Shown one piece after another: positions 27,330 through 34,432 of a stretch of 61,703 nt of DNA. The stretch is taken from NCBI GenBank assembly GCA_964584325.1, contig CAZOZP010000011.1, forward strand, positions 1 to 61,703, given 5' to 3'. The DNA comes from CAZOZP01 sp964584325 (lineage in GTDB: Bacteria > Bacteroidota > Ignavibacteria > Ignavibacteriales > Melioribacteraceae). Position 1 is the stretch's first letter, and every line of letters begins with the position of its first letter. The notes under the pieces are model-generated. The model was given only the letters and a program-made list of their open reading frames with translations. It was not told the DNA's origin and made no database searches. Both the position numbers and the translations under genes were made by a program.

Positions 27330-28202
27330 ATGGAACACAACCTTCAGGCCGGATTAAATTCTGCCAAAAGTTATGAGCTGGAAGGTAAAAACCTACACGC
27401 ATTGCAGGTATATCAGAAGCTTATTGAAGAGTTTCCGGAAAGTGAAACTGTAATAATGCGCACTGTGAAACTTTATGAGAAAATGAATAATGTTACTGCT
27501 GCCGTTCAACTTCTTATGACTTTTCTTGAAAGCAATCCCGAAAACGAGAAAATACGTTTATTCCTTTCGAATTTCCTAATTCAGCATAAACTTTTTGAAG
27601 ATGCTGTTGAAAGTCTGAATCTCATAGACAAAGAAAAAAACAATTACGGTTACTACTTGTGCGGAATGGCAAACCTTAGCATGGAAGAATATGATATTGC
27701 CAAGTTAAATTTTCTGGAATTTGCTGATAGAAATAAAGGCTCCGAGATACTGCCTGATGTTCTTATTAATATTGCTCAGAGTTGTATTGGACTAAAGCAA
27801 TTCGATGAAGGAATAGAATATTGCCTGAAATCCGAAGAACTTTTTTCATTAAGTTCACAATTGTATTTTACTCTTGCAAAGTTGTATTATTATAAAAAAA
27901 TGCATTATCACGCTGTGGAATGCATTGAAAAAGCAATACTTATAGACTCCGGTGATAATGAACTGAAAGATTGGGCAGGAAGAATTCTTTGTAAAACCGG
28001 GAACTTTAAGAAAGCTGAATATTACCTCAAAGAATATGTTTCAATGAATGATTCTAATTCATTTGTTTTTTCACTATTAGGGATGAGCTGTTTTTATCAG
28101 AAAAAGTTTGATGAAGCGGTACTTTATTTTGATAAATCACTAACACTTGATCCTTTAAACCTTATAGCGATTGAGGGCAAAAAACAATGCGCGCTGGTTT
28201 AA
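27330..28202 (+). CDS. Cytoplasmic TPR protein
   Basis: A 290-residue protein of seven to eight TPR-like helical pairs (for example FEDAVESLNLIDKEKNNYGY, LYYYKKMHYHAVECIEKAI, CFYQKKFDEAVLYFDKSL). There is no signal peptide or TM helix. ATG 27330 starts one base after the guaA stop, with ggga upstream inside guaA; this tight coupling is the main clue to co-expression. No enzymatic domain is present and the partner is unknown. Confidence 0.85.
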   Translation: MEHNLQAGLNSAKSYELEGKNLHALQVYQKLIEEFPESETVIMRTVKLYEKMNNVTAAVQLLMTFLESNPENEKIRLFLSNFLIQHKLFEDAVESLNLIDKEKNNYGYYLCGMANLSMEEYDIAKLNFLEFADRNKGSEILPDVLINIAQSCIGLKQFDEGIEYCLKSEELFSLSSQLYFTLAKLYYYKKMHYHAVECIEKAILIDSGDNELKDWAGRILCKTGNFKKAEYYLKEYVSMNDSNSFVFSLLGMSCFYQKKFDEAVLYFDKSLTLDPLNLIAIEGKKQCALV

Positions 28203-28230
28203 GGGATTGAAAGAATAATTACAGAGGATT

Positions 28231-28914
28231 ATGTATAATGTTAAAGAGATTCCTCCGGCTGAAAGGCCAAGGGAAAAGATGTTTCTTAAAGGGGCGTCAT
28301 ATTTAACAGATACTGAGTTATTGGCAATAATTCTGCGAACAGGAACTAAAGGAAATCCTGTTTTTGCACTTGCGGGAGAAATGCTGAACAGGTTCGGTAA
28401 TCTGGCTAATATGGCAATTCAAACACCAAACAGCATAAAGAAAATTGACGGCATTGGTCCTGAAAAAGCAGCATTGATATGTGCTGTCTTTGAGTTGGGC
28501 AGACGTGTATATTTTTCCGATCGCATAATTTATGACAAGATAATCAGAAAACCAAAGGATGCTGCCGAGATATTTATTCCGATGCTTAGAGACGAAACAA
28601 AAGAAAAGCTTTTTGTGGTAAGTCTAAATGCACAGAACAAGATTATCCGTTATGAAAATATTACAGTCGGACTGCTTAATTATACACTGATTCATCCTAG
28701 GGAAATTTTTAAGTCGGCCATAGACTCAAATGCAGCCAGTATCATTTTATTGCACAATCATCCCTCAGGGAACGAAAATCCCAGCAAGGATGATATAAAA
28801 TCAACAATAGCCGTTAGAGATTCAGGTAAGCTTCTAGGTATCGAATTGAAAGACCATATAATAGTTGCAGGAGAAAAATACACCAGTTTTATTGAAAAAC
28901 ATTTGCTTGAATAG
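28231..28914 (+). CDS. radC: RadC-like JAB/MPN domain protein
   Basis: A 227-residue protein. The N-terminal UPF0758 segment (PPAERPREKMFLKGASYLTD) includes a helix-hairpin-helix (KKIDGIGPEKAALI, 70-84). The MPN domain carries the JAMM metal motif H175-x-H177...S-x-x-D (HNHPSGNENPSKDD). The family is widespread, historically called DNA repair protein RadC, but its reaction is not settled. Start ATG 28231 follows agagg. Confidence 0.93.
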   Translation: MYNVKEIPPAERPREKMFLKGASYLTDTELLAIILRTGTKGNPVFALAGEMLNRFGNLANMAIQTPNSIKKIDGIGPEKAALICAVFELGRRVYFSDRIIYDKIIRKPKDAAEIFIPMLRDETKEKLFVVSLNAQNKIIRYENITVGLLNYTLIHPREIFKSAIDSNAASIILLHNHPSGNENPSKDDIKSTIAVRDSGKLLGIELKDHIIVAGEKYTSFIEKHLLE

Positions 28915-28933
28915 TCCGATTTAGTTATCTTTC
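28907..28933 (+). promoter_or_regulatory. Possible promoter of the lipoprotein-LysM pair
   Basis: TTG at 28907-28909 and TATCTTTC at 28926-28933 (one mismatch to TAnnTTTG) have 16 bases between them, similar to the dapF promoter. It overlaps the end of the radC-like gene and would give a leader of about 55 bases carrying an aggagg Shine-Dalgarno. Confidence 0.3.
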
Positions 28934-28992
28934 GAATTATTTCGCATAAAACTATATAGATGAAATAAAACTCATTAAATCAGGAGGAAAAA

Positions 28993-29262
28993 ATGACCAA
29001 ATTCAGAAAAAATTTAGGCTTCGCTTCAGCTGTTATTCTTATGGCTGGCGCATTGAGCTTAAGCAGCTGCGGGTTAAGCGCTGAGCAGTTAAAACAATTG
29101 GATGACTTAAAGAAAGAGGTAGCTTCACTTGAAAGCGATGTAACTTCTCTCAAGAGTGAAAAATCCAAACTCGAAAGAGAAATTGCTGAACACAATGCAA
29201 AACTCGAACAGTGCGAGAAAGACAAAGCAGCCACAAAGAAAAATCTTGAAAATATTAAATAA
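28993..29262 (+). CDS. Small coiled-coil lipoprotein
   Basis: An 89-residue protein with a lipoprotein signal: basic start, hydrophobic stretch and lipobox LSSC (Cys at residue 27). The mature part (28-89) is one long heptad-repeat coiled coil (LKKEVASLESDVTSLKSEKS), similar in layout to Braun-type lipoproteins but without a recognisable terminal Lys-Tyr/Arg peptidoglycan anchor (it ends ...LENIK). It is probably anchored in the outer or inner membrane leaflet. Very strong ribosome site (caggagg). A LysM protein follows after 21 bases. Confidence 0.88.
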   Translation: MTKFRKNLGFASAVILMAGALSLSSCGLSAEQLKQLDDLKKEVASLESDVTSLKSEKSKLEREIAEHNAKLEQCEKDKAATKKNLENIK

Positions 29263-29283
29263 TCCAAATAACGGAGGAAACAG

Positions 29284-29967
29284 ATGAAGCTTAATAAATA
29301 TCTTTTGATGGTCCTTGCCGCAGTATTTATGTTAAACATATCTGTAAGTGCGCAAGAAGAGTTAACTACTGAACAGTGGGAAGCTCAGATGTCTCAGTTC
29401 ACAACAAAAAAAGCAGGTCTTGAAAAAGAACTTGCAGCTTTAAAAACAGAAGTTAATGATTTAAAAACAAAGAAAGCCGGATTAGGAAGCATTGATGATT
29501 GCAATGATGAATTATTGGCACTTGTTGAAGCTAACAAGGCAGCAGTTGATCAGTTTGATGCCAAAGTAAAAGAATTAAAATCTAAAATTGACAGAAGAGA
29601 AGGTCCTAAAGATGAAAGACAAGCTGAACTTAATGCTTTAAAAGCTAATAAGATCAGTGCTCTTCCTAAATATTATGATTTAGTTCACAACCAGCTTCAG
29701 AGGTCTCTTGATGCCTGGGTTGATACTCCTAGCGAAATTAACTATACAGTTGTTAAAGGCGATCACCTCTGGGGTATAGCTAAGAAAAAAGAACATTACG
29801 GCAATCCGTTTGCCTGGCCAAAAATTTATCAGGCAAATAGAGACCAGATTAAGAATCCTGATCTGATTTATCCTCAGCAGGTATTTAAAATCCCAAATCT
29901 TACTGAAGAAGAAAAATCAAAATATGATAAACTTAGATCAAATTACAAACCTGCTCCACAGAACTAA
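29284..29967 (+). CDS. Secreted coiled-coil LysM protein
   Basis: A 227-residue protein with a signal peptide (1-24, cleavage after SAQ or VSA), a coiled-coil region (about 28-125) and a C-terminal LysM domain (about 154-207: YTVVKGDHLWGIAKKKEHYG, then NPFAWPKIYQANRDQIKNPD). LysM binds peptidoglycan N-acetylglucosamine. Its strong Shine-Dalgarno (ggagg) and pairing with the preceding small lipoprotein suggest two abundant envelope proteins that may tie the outer membrane to the wall. A terminator follows. Confidence 0.9.
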   Translation: MKLNKYLLMVLAAVFMLNISVSAQEELTTEQWEAQMSQFTTKKAGLEKELAALKTEVNDLKTKKAGLGSIDDCNDELLALVEANKAAVDQFDAKVKELKSKIDRREGPKDERQAELNALKANKISALPKYYDLVHNQLQRSLDAWVDTPSEINYTVVKGDHLWGIAKKKEHYGNPFAWPKIYQANRDQIKNPDLIYPQQVFKIPNLTEEEKSKYDKLRSNYKPAPQN

Positions 29968-29992
29968 GAATAAAGTATTTTAACAATTATTG

Positions 29993-30040
29993 AGATGGTT
30001 CGGGACAGCTTTAATGCTGAACCGAATCATCTTTTTTTTT
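29993..30040 (+). terminator. Intrinsic terminator after the LysM gene
   Basis: Stem agatggttcgg (29993-30003) / ccgaatcatct (30022-30032), one G-T pair, followed by nine T (30032-30040). It separates the envelope pair from phoH. Confidence 0.88.
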
Positions 30041-30053
30041 ATACGAGGTAATT

Positions 30054-31037
30054 ACGGACGCTGAAATATCATTCACACTCGATAATGTTGATCAATTGAC
30101 TTTTCTCGGATTTAACGATGCTAATCTAAAGCCGATAGAAAACCGATTCTCTGCTGTTCTTACAGTTCGAGGCCAAATGGTTAAAATAAAAGGACAGGCA
30201 GAAGAAGTTGAAGTTATGGAAAAAGTAATCAGGGAAATGGTTTATATTCTCAATACAACAAATAAACTTAAACCTGAAGATGTAGAAATTATCATTGATC
30301 TCACTCTGCAAGGAAGAGGAACAACTCTTCAGGCAGATAATGAAAACATAGTTTTGTATTCTCATAAGGATGCAATAAAGGCTAAAACTGCTACTCAGAT
30401 CAAATATCTTGAAATTGCCAGAAAAAATGATATATGTTTTGCAATTGGGCCGGCCGGTACAGGTAAAACTTATCTTGCTGTTGCAATTGCTGTTGCAGCT
30501 CTTAAGAAGGGAATTGTAAAGAGAATAGTTCTTACTCGTCCGGCTGTAGAAGCAGGTGAGAGCCTGGGTTTTCTTCCCGGTGATTTCAGAGAAAAAGTAG
30601 ATCCATACCTAAGACCTCTTTATGATGCTTTAAAAGACATGCTTCCAAAAGACCAATTGAAGGCTTACATTGAAAAAGAGGTTGTTGAAATTGCTCCGCT
30701 TGCATATATGCGAGGCAGAACTCTTAACAATGCATTTGTTATTCTGGATGAAGCACAGAATTCCACATCACTCCAGATGAAGATGTTTCTTACAAGACTT
30801 GGTCCAAATTCAAAAGCAATTGTGACAGGTGATGTGACGCAAATAGATTTACCCTATAAAACTATAAGCGGATTAGTACAGATTCAGGATATTTTAGGAC
30901 ACGTGGATGGTGTCGGATTTATATATTTTAACAAGGATGATGTTGTAAGGCATAGGCTAGTTAAAGATATAATTAATGCATACCAGGATTATAATTCTTC
31001 TGAAAAGGGACAAGAAAAAAGCCTCAATCAGAATTGA
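30054..31037 (+). CDS. phoH: PhoH-family ATPase
   Basis: About 327 residues. An N-terminal KH-like segment is followed by the PhoH ATPase domain: Walker A GPAGTGKTYLA, LTRPAVEAGESLGFLPG, Walker B VILDEAQN, and SKAIVTGDVTQIDLP. The family is linked to RNA handling and often sits beside ybeY, which is absent here. The usual N-terminal segment (EISFTLDNVDQLTFLGFND) lies upstream of the first conventional start (TTG 30096); no ATG, GTG or TTG exists in that frame back to the stop at 30018. A gagg at 30045-30048 sits five bases before ACG 30054, which I take as the probable start (ATT 30051 is the alternative). Confidence 0.9.
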   Translation, partial: TDAEISFTLDNVDQLTFLGFNDANLKPIENRFSAVLTVRGQMVKIKGQAEEVEVMEKVIREMVYILNTTNKLKPEDVEIIIDLTLQGRGTTLQADNENIVLYSHKDAIKAKTATQIKYLEIARKNDICFAIGPAGTGKTYLAVAIAVAALKKGIVKRIVLTRPAVEAGESLGFLPGDFREKVDPYLRPLYDALKDMLPKDQLKAYIEKEVVEIAPLAYMRGRTLNNAFVILDEAQNSTSLQMKMFLTRLGPNSKAIVTGDVTQIDLPYKTISGLVQIQDILGHVDGVGFIYFNKDDVVRHRLVKDIINAYQDYNSSEKGQEKSLNQN

Positions 31038-31044
31038 GGCTTTT
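31015..31044. terminator. Terminator overlapping the end of phoH
   Basis: Perfect stem GCCTCAAT (31021-31028) / ATTGAGGC (31033-31040), extended by A/T pairs to AAAA...TTTT. The phoH stop (31035-31037) is inside the right arm, so the last codons encode the hairpin. The A-run on the left and T-run on the right allow it to serve the converging tRNA gene as well. Confidence 0.85.
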
Positions 31045-31045
31045 G

Positions 31046-31131
31046 TACCGAAGGCCGGACTCGAACCGGCACTTGGTGTAAGCCAAACCAGATTTTGAGT
31101 CTGGCGCGTCTACCAATTTCGCCACTTCGGC
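31046..31131 (-). tRNA. tRNA-Leu (anticodon CAA)
   Basis: On the minus strand the gene reads GCCGAAG...CTTCGGT plus A, an acceptor stem with one G-U pair; TGGCGAAATTGGTAGACGCG is the D-arm of a class II tRNA; anticodon loop CTCAAAA gives CAA (reads UUG); an extended variable arm and GGTTCGAGTCC T-arm follow. CCA is not encoded. It lies downstream of glnS. Confidence 0.96.
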
Positions 31132-31191
31132 TTAATTTAGAGCAGTAAAAATAATCTTATTATAGTCCAAAATCAAGAATAATATATTCAA

Positions 31192-32907
31192 TCAGGAATT
31201 CTTTATCATTTTAGCCCATGTGTCTTTCAATGTGACAGTTCTGTTAAAAACTAAATTATCCTTAGAAAAATCATTACTATCGGCACAAAAATATCCAATT
31301 CTTTCAAACTGATATCTGGTGCCTGCTACTGCATTCTCTACTGAATTTTCAAATCTGCAATTATTTAATACTTCCAAAGAATCTTTATTGATATAATCGA
31401 GATAAGATTTACCGTCGTTTTCGTCAGAAGGATCTTCAACATCAAACAGCCTGTCATACAGTCTTACTTCTCCTGTTAAGCTATCTTTAGCAGATACCCA
31501 GTGAATTGTTCCTTTTACTTTCTTCGTGGAAGAACTTCCGCTTTTTGTTTCAGGATCATAAGAACAGTGAATTGCAATGATATTTCCTTCATTGTCTTTT
31601 TCTGCATATTCACATTTTATGATATATGCATAACGAAGGCGGACTTCCTGTCCGGGGGTAAGTCTAAAATACTTTTTCGGAGGATTCTCCATAAAATCAT
31701 CCTGCTCTATATAAAGTTCTTTTGAGAAGGGCAGTAACCTTGTGCCTGCAGATAAATCTTCCGGATTATTAACGGCTTCAAGCATTTCAACCGCATCCTC
31801 AGGATAGTTGTCAATGATAAGCTTTACAGGTCGAAGTACTGCCATAACACGCAGAGCTGTCTTATTTAAGTGTTCCCTGATGCTGTGCTCAAGGAGAGCA
31901 ACATCAATTGTATTGTCTCTTTTGGCAACCCCAACTTTTTCAGCAAAATTTCGAATTGATTCAGGAGTGTATCCGCGGCGACGTAATCCGGAAATTGTAG
32001 GCATTCGCGGATCGTCCCAACCGGTTACGTATTTATTTTCAACAAGCTCGAGTAGTTTTCTTTTACTCATAATGGTGTAACTGAGGTTCAATCTGGCAAA
32101 CTCAATCTGCTGTGGATGGTATATTCCTAATTCGTCGAGGAACCAGTCATATAATGGTCTGTGGTTTTCAAATTCCAGAGTACAAACAGAATGAGTAATT
32201 CCTTCTATTGAATCTGAAATACCATGTGCATAATCGTACATTGGGTAGATACACCATTTGTCGCCGGTTCTGTGATGATGTGCAAATTTAATTCTATATA
32301 TCGCAGGGTCACGCATATTCATATTAGGAGACGACATATCAATTTTCGCTCTTAATATGTATTTGCCTTCCGGGAATTCTCCATTTTTCATGCGTTCAAA
32401 TAAACTAAGATTTTCTTCAACGGAAGTGTTTCTGTATGGACTTTCTTTTCCGGGCTGTGTGGGAGTTCCTCGGTATTCCCGCAGTTCTTCTGAACTTAAT
32501 CCGCAAACATATGCTTTGCCTTTCTTAATTAGTTCTAAAGCATAATTATAGAGTTTATCGAAATAGTCAGAGGCATAGAATTCTCTTTCGCCCCAATCGA
32601 ATCCAAGCCATTTGACATCTTCTCTTATGGAGTCAACATATTCCACATCTTCTTTTGCGGGATTTGTATCATCATATCTGAGATTGCAAAGACCGTTATA
32701 ATCTCTAGCTAAACCAAAGTTAAGGCATATTGATTTTGCATGTCCGATATGCAGGTAGCCGTTAGGTTCCGGAGGAAATCGCGTATGAACTTTGTTTGAA
32801 AACTTGCCGGTCTCATTATCTCTATCAATTATTTCAGTTATAAAATTACCCGGTTTCGACTCCATTGAAGTGGTGCCGGTGCTTTGAACAGAATTGTTAT
32901 CTTCCAT
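31192..32907 (-). CDS. glnS: Glutaminyl-tRNA synthetase
   Basis: A 571-residue class I synthetase. HIGH motif in PPEPNGYLHIGHAKSIC; KMSKS-type motif IMSKRKLLELV; the C-terminal anticodon-binding beta-barrels are complete (DPETKSGSSSTKKVKGTIHW, GYFCADSNDF). The length matches E. coli GlnRS. It lies 13 bases downstream of gltX; the pair charges tRNA-Gln and tRNA-Glu separately, so the transamidation route is not needed for Gln, whether or not gatCAB is present elsewhere. Confidence 0.97.
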   Translation of the reverse strand: MEDNNSVQSTGTTSMESKPGNFITEIIDRDNETGKFSNKVHTRFPPEPNGYLHIGHAKSICLNFGLARDYNGLCNLRYDDTNPAKEDVEYVDSIREDVKWLGFDWGEREFYASDYFDKLYNYALELIKKGKAYVCGLSSEELREYRGTPTQPGKESPYRNTSVEENLSLFERMKNGEFPEGKYILRAKIDMSSPNMNMRDPAIYRIKFAHHHRTGDKWCIYPMYDYAHGISDSIEGITHSVCTLEFENHRPLYDWFLDELGIYHPQQIEFARLNLSYTIMSKRKLLELVENKYVTGWDDPRMPTISGLRRRGYTPESIRNFAEKVGVAKRDNTIDVALLEHSIREHLNKTALRVMAVLRPVKLIIDNYPEDAVEMLEAVNNPEDLSAGTRLLPFSKELYIEQDDFMENPPKKYFRLTPGQEVRLRYAYIIKCEYAEKDNEGNIIAIHCSYDPETKSGSSSTKKVKGTIHWVSAKDSLTGEVRLYDRLFDVEDPSDENDGKSYLDYINKDSLEVLNNCRFENSVENAVAGTRYQFERIGYFCADSNDFSKDNLVFNRTVTLKDTWAKMIKNS

Positions 32908-32920
32908 AGGAATCTCAAAA

Positions 32921-34375
32921 TTATTTTAATTTATCAATCGCTTGTTTTATTCTATTAAGTGTTATTTCTTTTCCAAGGATATCGGTTATGTCGAATACAC
33001 CCGGGCCGGCACTTATTCCGGAAACTGCAATGCGTAATGGGTGAATCAATTTACCTGCTCCGATACCTAGCTCTGTTGCAAGATTCTTAAGAGAATGTTC
33101 GTAATCTTCTTTAGTTGGATTCTCAAGAGCCGCGTAACTATTGTAAAGTTTTAATAAAAGATCTGATGAATCGGGCTTCCAGTTTTTTGAAACAGATTCC
33201 ACGTCATAATCTTCGAATTCTTCATAGAAATATCTGCATTTAGAAACATACTCAAATGCAAAAGATACTCTTTCTTTCATGGAGGTAATAACTTTTAGAA
33301 GAAACTCGTCTGAAAATCGGCTGTTATCAATGCCGGCAGAGGAGAGTTCACTTCTAAGAATTTCTGTAGCTTCCGCATCAGGCTTAGATCTTAGATGTTC
33401 AGTATTTAACCAATTGAGTTTCTCCAGATTGAAAACAGCACCTGAATTATTTACACGGTTGAGAGAAAAACATTCGACAAGTTCAGATAAATTGTAAATT
33501 TCCTTATTATCGCCGGCGCTCCATCCCAGCAAAGCAACGAAATTAACCAACCCTTCTTTCAAATATCCTTTTGCGCGATAATCTTCTACAGCAACATCAT
33601 TTTGTCTTTTACTTAGTTTGGATCTGTCTGCATTCAACAATAACGGAAGATGAGCAAATTCAGGAATCTCCCAACCAAGGAAATCATATAATAGAACATG
33701 TTTCGGGGCAGATGAAAGCCATTCTTCACCTCTTATTACATGAGTAATTTTCATTAAGTGGTCGTCAACAACATTTGCCAGGTGGTATGTCGGGAAACCG
33801 TCACTTTTCATAAGTATTTGATCATCAACAATATCAGAATCAAATTCAACTCTTCCTCTGATTATATCGTTAACTACAATTCTTTCACCTTTTGGCACAT
33901 TAAGTCTTATCACATATGGTTCGTTATTATTCAGTTTTTGCTGCACTTCATTAGCAGAAAGAGATAAAGCGGCTTTATCATAAACCGGTTGAAGCTTTAA
34001 TCTCATTTGTTCTTCGCGAAGTTCTTTCAAGCGTTCGGGTGTGTCGAAGGCATAATATGCTTTTCCCTCAGAAACAAGCTGGAGTGCATACTTCTTGTAA
34101 ATTTCAAGTCGATGTGACTGGTAATAGGGCCCAAACTGACCCCCAATATCCGGACCTTCATCGTAATCAAGTCCAGCCCACTTTAATGCTGAGATTATAT
34201 TTTCAACTGCACCTTCAACATATCTGGTGCGGTCTGTATCCTCAATCCTTAAAATAAACTGACCACCCTGATTCCGTGCAAAAAGATAATTATAAAGAGC
34301 GGTTCTTAATCCTCCTACGTGAAGATATCCTGTGGGACTTGGGGCAAATCTAACCCTTGGTGTAGCGTTAATCAT
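32921..34375 (-). CDS. gltX: Glutamyl-tRNA synthetase
   Basis: A 484-residue class I synthetase. RFAPSPTGYLHVGGLRTALY holds the HIGH-type motif and KLSKRQNDVAVEDY the KMSKS loop. FILRIEDTDRTRYVEGAVE is the Glu-specific signature. The C-terminal helical anticodon domain is complete. ATG follows gaggaagt. It is 57 bases downstream of the multi-receiver gene and 13 bases upstream of glnS. Confidence 0.97.
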   Translation of the reverse strand: MINATPRVRFAPSPTGYLHVGGLRTALYNYLFARNQGGQFILRIEDTDRTRYVEGAVENIISALKWAGLDYDEGPDIGGQFGPYYQSHRLEIYKKYALQLVSEGKAYYAFDTPERLKELREEQMRLKLQPVYDKAALSLSANEVQQKLNNNEPYVIRLNVPKGERIVVNDIIRGRVEFDSDIVDDQILMKSDGFPTYHLANVVDDHLMKITHVIRGEEWLSSAPKHVLLYDFLGWEIPEFAHLPLLLNADRSKLSKRQNDVAVEDYRAKGYLKEGLVNFVALLGWSAGDNKEIYNLSELVECFSLNRVNNSGAVFNLEKLNWLNTEHLRSKPDAEATEILRSELSSAGIDNSRFSDEFLLKVITSMKERVSFAFEYVSKCRYFYEEFEDYDVESVSKNWKPDSSDLLLKLYNSYAALENPTKEDYEHSLKNLATELGIGAGKLIHPLRIAVSGISAGPGVFDITDILGKEITLNRIKQAIDKLK

Positions 34376-34432
34376 ACTTCCTCAAAAATTTCTAACTCCA
34401 AAATTAAGCTATTCGGCTATAAACTCAAAAAG

